This document shows, one piece after another, positions 61,412-64,000 of a stretch of DNA of 64,000 nt; the first letter of the stretch is position 1; each line of letters starts with the position of its first letter. The stretch is from positions 186,001 to 250,000 of the forward strand of contig JADJPY010000012.1 of assembly GCA_016713005.1 (NCBI GenBank), given 5' to 3'. This DNA comes from Ramlibacter sp. GTDB lineage: Bacteria; Pseudomonadota; Gammaproteobacteria; Burkholderiales; Burkholderiaceae_C. The notes under the pieces were generated by a model. It had not been told where the DNA came from, searched no databases, and saw only the letters and a list, made by a program, of their open reading frames with translations. The translations under genes were made by a program, and so were the position numbers.

Positions 61412-61450
61412 TGCTGCGTCGCAGCAATGTCATGTGTCGCAATCTGCGAC
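61412..61450. promoter_or_regulatory. two palindromes between ilvA and osmC
   Basis: TGCTGCG-T-CGCAGCA at 61412-61426 is a perfect inverted repeat. GTCGCA-ATC-TGCGAC lies at about 61436-61450. Both share the GTCGCA/TGCGAC core and lie in the divergent control region of ilvA and osmC, so they may be a pair of operators for one regulator. Confidence 0.4.
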
Positions 61451-61517
61451 GGAATGCGCTGTATTAGCCGATTTGATTCGGCCAAAGCGGCGTTGATGCA
61501 AGGATCGGAAGTCAACT

Positions 61518-61967
61518 ATGGAATGCACAGTCAGCTGGACCGGCGCGACCGGTGCGCGTTCAGGCATGGGTTTTCTGGCAGAAACGGGCAGTGGCCACGC
61601 CTTCATGATGGATGGCGCGCCCGACGCAGCCAAGCCCGAGAACGGGGGGCAGAACCTGGCGCCCCGGCCCATGGAAACCGTGCTGGCCGGCACCGGGGGC
61701 TGCACGGCCTACGACGTGGTGCTGATCCTCAAGCGCGGGCGCCACGACGTGCGCGGCTGCTCGGTCAAGCTCACCTCGGAGCGCGCAGCCACCGACCCCA
61801 AGGTGTTCACGAAAATCCACATGCAGTTCACCGTGACCGGTCGTGGCATTCCCGCGTCCGCCGTGGAGCGCGCCATCGCCATGAGCCACGAGAAATACTG
61901 CTCCGCCAGCATCATGCTGGCCAAAACGGCGGAGATCACCACCGGTTTTGAGCTGGTTGAGGCATAA
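61518..61967 (+). CDS. OsmC family protein
   Basis: This 149-residue protein has PMETVLAGTGGCTAYDVV with the first cysteine and EKYCSASIMLAKTAEIT with the second, the redox pair of the OsmC/Ohr fold. The arginine-rich region KRGRHDVRGC is in place. It resembles YhfA-type members more than Ohr. Role: peroxide or thiol-related reduction, not proven. It has a separate promoter, divergent from ilvA. The TAA stop overlaps the first bases of a repeat copy. Confidence 0.88.
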   Translation: MECTVSWTGATGARSGMGFLAETGSGHAFMMDGAPDAAKPENGGQNLAPRPMETVLAGTGGCTAYDVVLILKRGRHDVRGCSVKLTSERAATDPKVFTKIHMQFTVTGRGIPASAVERAIAMSHEKYCSASIMLAKTAEITTGFELVEA

Positions 61968-62019
61968 ATCGGCCTCCAGCCCCCGCGGCTGCTCGCTGGA
62001 TTGCTATCAAAACAGGAGC
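61966..62019 (-). repeat. 54-bp dispersed repeat at the osmC stop codon
   Basis: Minus strand blocks: GCTCCT, GTTTTG, ATAGCA, CGAGCA, GCCGCGGGGGCT, GGAGGC, CGATTT. Its 3' end forms the last two bases of the osmC TAA on the other strand. It lies between convergent osmC and coq7. Confidence 0.88.
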
Positions 62020-62075
62020 AATCCGGGTGGCGCCCTGGAACGTCCGCACGCCCCGGCAAGCGGGTGGCGATCGTC

Positions 62076-62702
62076 TCAGACCCGGTGCGCAACCGTCGTC
62101 ATCACCCGCGCGGCCGCCTTCATCAGCCCCTTGACGGGTTCGGGCAGATCGATGGCGCCGGCCGCCTCGGCATCCAGGGCGTGGCGCACCTCGTCGTCCT
62201 TCATCTGCGCCACGATGGCGCGCGAGGCGCCGTCCTGGGGAGGCAGGCGCTCCAGGTGGCTTTGCAGGTGGGCCTCCACCTGGCGCTCGGTTTCAACGAC
62301 AAAGCCCAGGCTGACGCGGTCGCCGCCCAGACGCCCGGCCACCAGCCCGATGGCGAAAGCGCCGGCGTACCACAGCGGGTTGAGCAGCGAGGGCCGCGAA
62401 CCCAGTTCGTCCATGCGCTGCTTCGTCCAGGCCAGGTGGTCGGTTTCCTCGGCGCTGGCCTTCTCGAAGTGGGCCTTGAGCGCCGCGTCGCGCGTGGCCA
62501 GCGCCTGGGCGGTGTACAGCGCCTGGGCACACACCTCGCCAACGTGGTTCACCCGCATCAAGGCACCGGCTTCCTGCCGCTGCGCCGGGCTCAGCGCCGC
62601 ATCGTCCTGGCCTTCGGCCACCGGGCAGGGCCGCGAGCCGTGATGGGGTGCGAACAGGGTGCGCAGGGCCGCATCGGCCGCGACAATCAGTGAATCGGAC
62701 AT
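62076..62702 (-). CDS. coq7: 2-polyprenyl-3-methyl-6-methoxy-1,4-benzoquinone monooxygenase
   Basis: This 208-residue protein starts at ATG 62702 ([17 protein letters not shown]). Di-iron carboxylate motifs: [46 protein letters not shown] and [16 protein letters not shown]. It hydroxylates demethoxyubiquinone in ubiquinone synthesis. Peripheral to the inner membrane. It shares the 292-bp upstream region with the divergent porin gene. Confidence 0.94.
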   Translation of the reverse strand: MSDSLIVAADAALRTLFAPHHGSRPCPVAEGQDDAALSPAQRQEAGALMRVNHVGEVCAQALYTAQALATRDAALKAHFEKASAEETDHLAWTKQRMDELGSRPSLLNPLWYAGAFAIGLVAGRLGGDRVSLGFVVETERQVEAHLQSHLERLPPQDGASRAIVAQMKDDEVRHALDAEAAGAIDLPEPVKGLMKAAARVMTTVAHRV

Positions 62703-62994
62703 CGATTTTCCTTCGTTAAAGCAAATTCTAAGCCAGCAGGTTTTGCCGGACGATGGAGTCCTGCCCGCCAGAGGCTGTGGCGCCCGACCGACAACCCCGG
62801 TTTCTGTTTGTTGCAAGGGTGCAACGAAAGGGCGCTGAGGGGCGGAATTCCTTTGCGCAAAAAGGCCCGGTCTGGTGCAATCTGTGGAACTTCCCGAAAC
62901 GGAGGTTGGCCCTGGGACCCGGAGGGGGTGGAAGCAACTGAGCTGAAGACCCTGACGAACCGGTGCCCTATGTTTAACCCTGGAGAAACTTGCA
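62703..62994. promoter_or_regulatory. coq7-porin divergent control region
   Basis: 292 bp without a credible gene. TTGCA-AGGG-TGCAA (62811-62824) and TTTGCGCAAA (about 62854) are small palindromes. CTGGAGAAA is the likely ribosome site of the porin gene 9 bp before its ATG. No consensus promoter stands out. A long leader for an abundant porin is plausible. Confidence 0.4.
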
Positions 62995-64000
62995 ATGAAA
63001 AAATCCCTAGTTGCTCTGGCTGTCCTGGCTGCTGCCAGCGCTGCCTCTGCCCAATCGTCCGTCACGCTGTTCGGCGTGGTTGACCTCGGCTATCAGTACG
63101 GCAAGTCCGGCACCGACAGCCGCGCCCACATGGGCCAAGACGGCAATGCCTCCAGCGCGTCTGGGCTTCCGTGGCACGGAAGATCTCGGCGGCGGCATGA
63201 ACGCCTCCTTCTGGCTGGAAGGTGGCCTCCCCAATGACACCGGCATGCATCGGGCACTGCTTCCACCAACAACTGCGCCGCTCCCGTGGCTCGGTTGTTC
63301 AATCGTCGTTCCACCGTCTCCTGGGCGGCGGCTTCGGTGAACTGCGTCTGGGCCGCGACTACACCGCGACGTTCTGGAACTACACCGTGTTCGATCCGTT
63401 CGGCACCAACGGTGTGGGCACCAACCGCGTTCTGGCTGGCAACGGCGCGGCGCGCTCCATCCCGGCAACGCCGCTGTCCGTGCTTCGAACGCCTTCGGCT
63501 ACTTCCTGCCGGGCAACCTGGGCGGCTTCTATGGCCAGTTCCAGTACTACAAGGGTGAGCAGCTGTCCAACGCGCTGTACCAAGGCTGGTGACGGCTATG
63601 CCCTGCGCGGCGGTTTCGCCAATGGCCCGATCAACGTCGCTCTGGCCGTCGGCCAGCTGAAGACCGGCGCTGCCACCTCCCACGACACGTGGAACCTCGG
63701 TGGTTCGTATGACATGGGCGTTGCCAAGTTGATGGGCATGTACGACGTTCAAGACTGACACCGCTGGCCTGAAGCACACCGGCTACCTGCTGGGCGCCAC
63801 CATGCCCCTGGGCGCTGGCGAACTGAAGGGCGCCTGGGCTACCAGCAAGTCCAATGCGGCGACAACTCAGAAGTCCAGCCAGTGGTCCTTCGGCTACATC
63901 CACAACCTGAGCAAGCGCACCGCCGTGTACGCCACTCTGGCCCGCGTGGGCAACAGCGGCGGCGCCAATGCCGTGCTGAACGGTGCTACGGCTGTTGCCA
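62995..64000 (+). pseudogene. Gram-negative porin (general diffusion type), multiply frameshifted, 3' end beyond window
   Basis: [20 protein letters not shown] is the signal peptide. [73 protein letters not shown] and WSFGYIHNLSKRTAVYATLA are Burkholderiales porin strands, but they lie in different frames. Frame changes occur near 63157, 63245, 63321, 63463, 63581 and 63753, each explained by one or two bases. Between them the protein is perfectly conserved, which suggests sequence error or very recent damage. Restored, it would be a trimeric outer-membrane porin. The gene leaves the window at 64000. Confidence 0.8.

Noticed and set aside
62811..62824. TTGCA-AGGG-TGCAA palindrome as a specific operator
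   Set aside because: Only 5-bp arms; expected by chance in a region of this size. Mentioned only as part of the control region.

Overview
The window is GC-rich, gene-dense DNA from a Gram-negative betaproteobacterium, most probably Comamonadaceae (Burkholderiales). The basis is codon use, very tight operons with ATGA/GTGA/TGATG start-stop overlaps, a complete type II secretion locus, coq7 (ubiquinone), a gammaproteobacterial/betaproteobacterial-type porin with a typical Comamonadaceae signal peptide, and many DUF families common in that group. The genus cannot be fixed by eye. No tRNA, rRNA, CRISPR array, complete IS or prophage was seen.

Layout. (1) 1-8133, minus strand: one long operon-like run, folM-like reductase, folB-like aldolase, ttcA, a lipoprotein, a histidine phosphatase, a D-serine dehydratase-like PLP enzyme, then three head-to-tail paralogues of PaaK-like adenylate-forming ligases; the last runs off the window. 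(2) 8154-23749: housekeeping, namely a MidA-type methyltransferase, ROK kinase, cca, GST, NAD-binding epimerase, slt, formyl-THF cyclo-ligase, LysR/DUF2917 pair, TfoX-like, TetR plus MBL-fold protein, HAD, thermonuclease, glmU and an Lrp regulator. (3) 23870-31755: glmS, then an RND efflux operon (adaptor, permease, outer-membrane channel). (4) 31861-35431: ATP-grasp ligase cluster with a duplicated TupA-like gene and an IS3-family remnant exactly at the duplication border. (5) 35496-39861: queC, modABC and an NAD-type isocitrate/isopropylmalate dehydrogenase. (6) 39912-43618: a Tat-type nitroreductase-like lipoprotein with its TetR regulator and paired operators, then an SbmA/YddA-like ABC transporter. 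(7) 43668-56198: 5'-nucleotidase and the gsp genes (F, E, D, N, M, L, K, J, I, H, G on minus; gspC-like divergent), with a mipA/ompV gene between gspE and gspF and an apparent frameshift in gspL. (8) 56153-64000: DUF294/CBS protein, exonuclease, glycosyltransferase, ilvA with a possible attenuator leader, osmC, coq7 and a porin gene with at least six small indels.

The most striking signal is a family of dispersed repeats. Eleven copies align without gaps over exactly 54 bp (18 codons), about one per 6 kb. Six lie in sense orientation inside genes (folM-like, cca, the DUF2917 gene, glmU, gspF, gspD), all read in the same frame. Others sit at or just after stop codons. Their length is a multiple of three, they keep the host frame, and they carry a GCTAT/ATAGC inverted repeat. 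They resemble in behaviour the palindromic elements that insert in frame in Rickettsia genes. The second notable locus is the ATP-grasp cluster, and the third is the triple adenylate-forming ligase operon, whose product is unknown.
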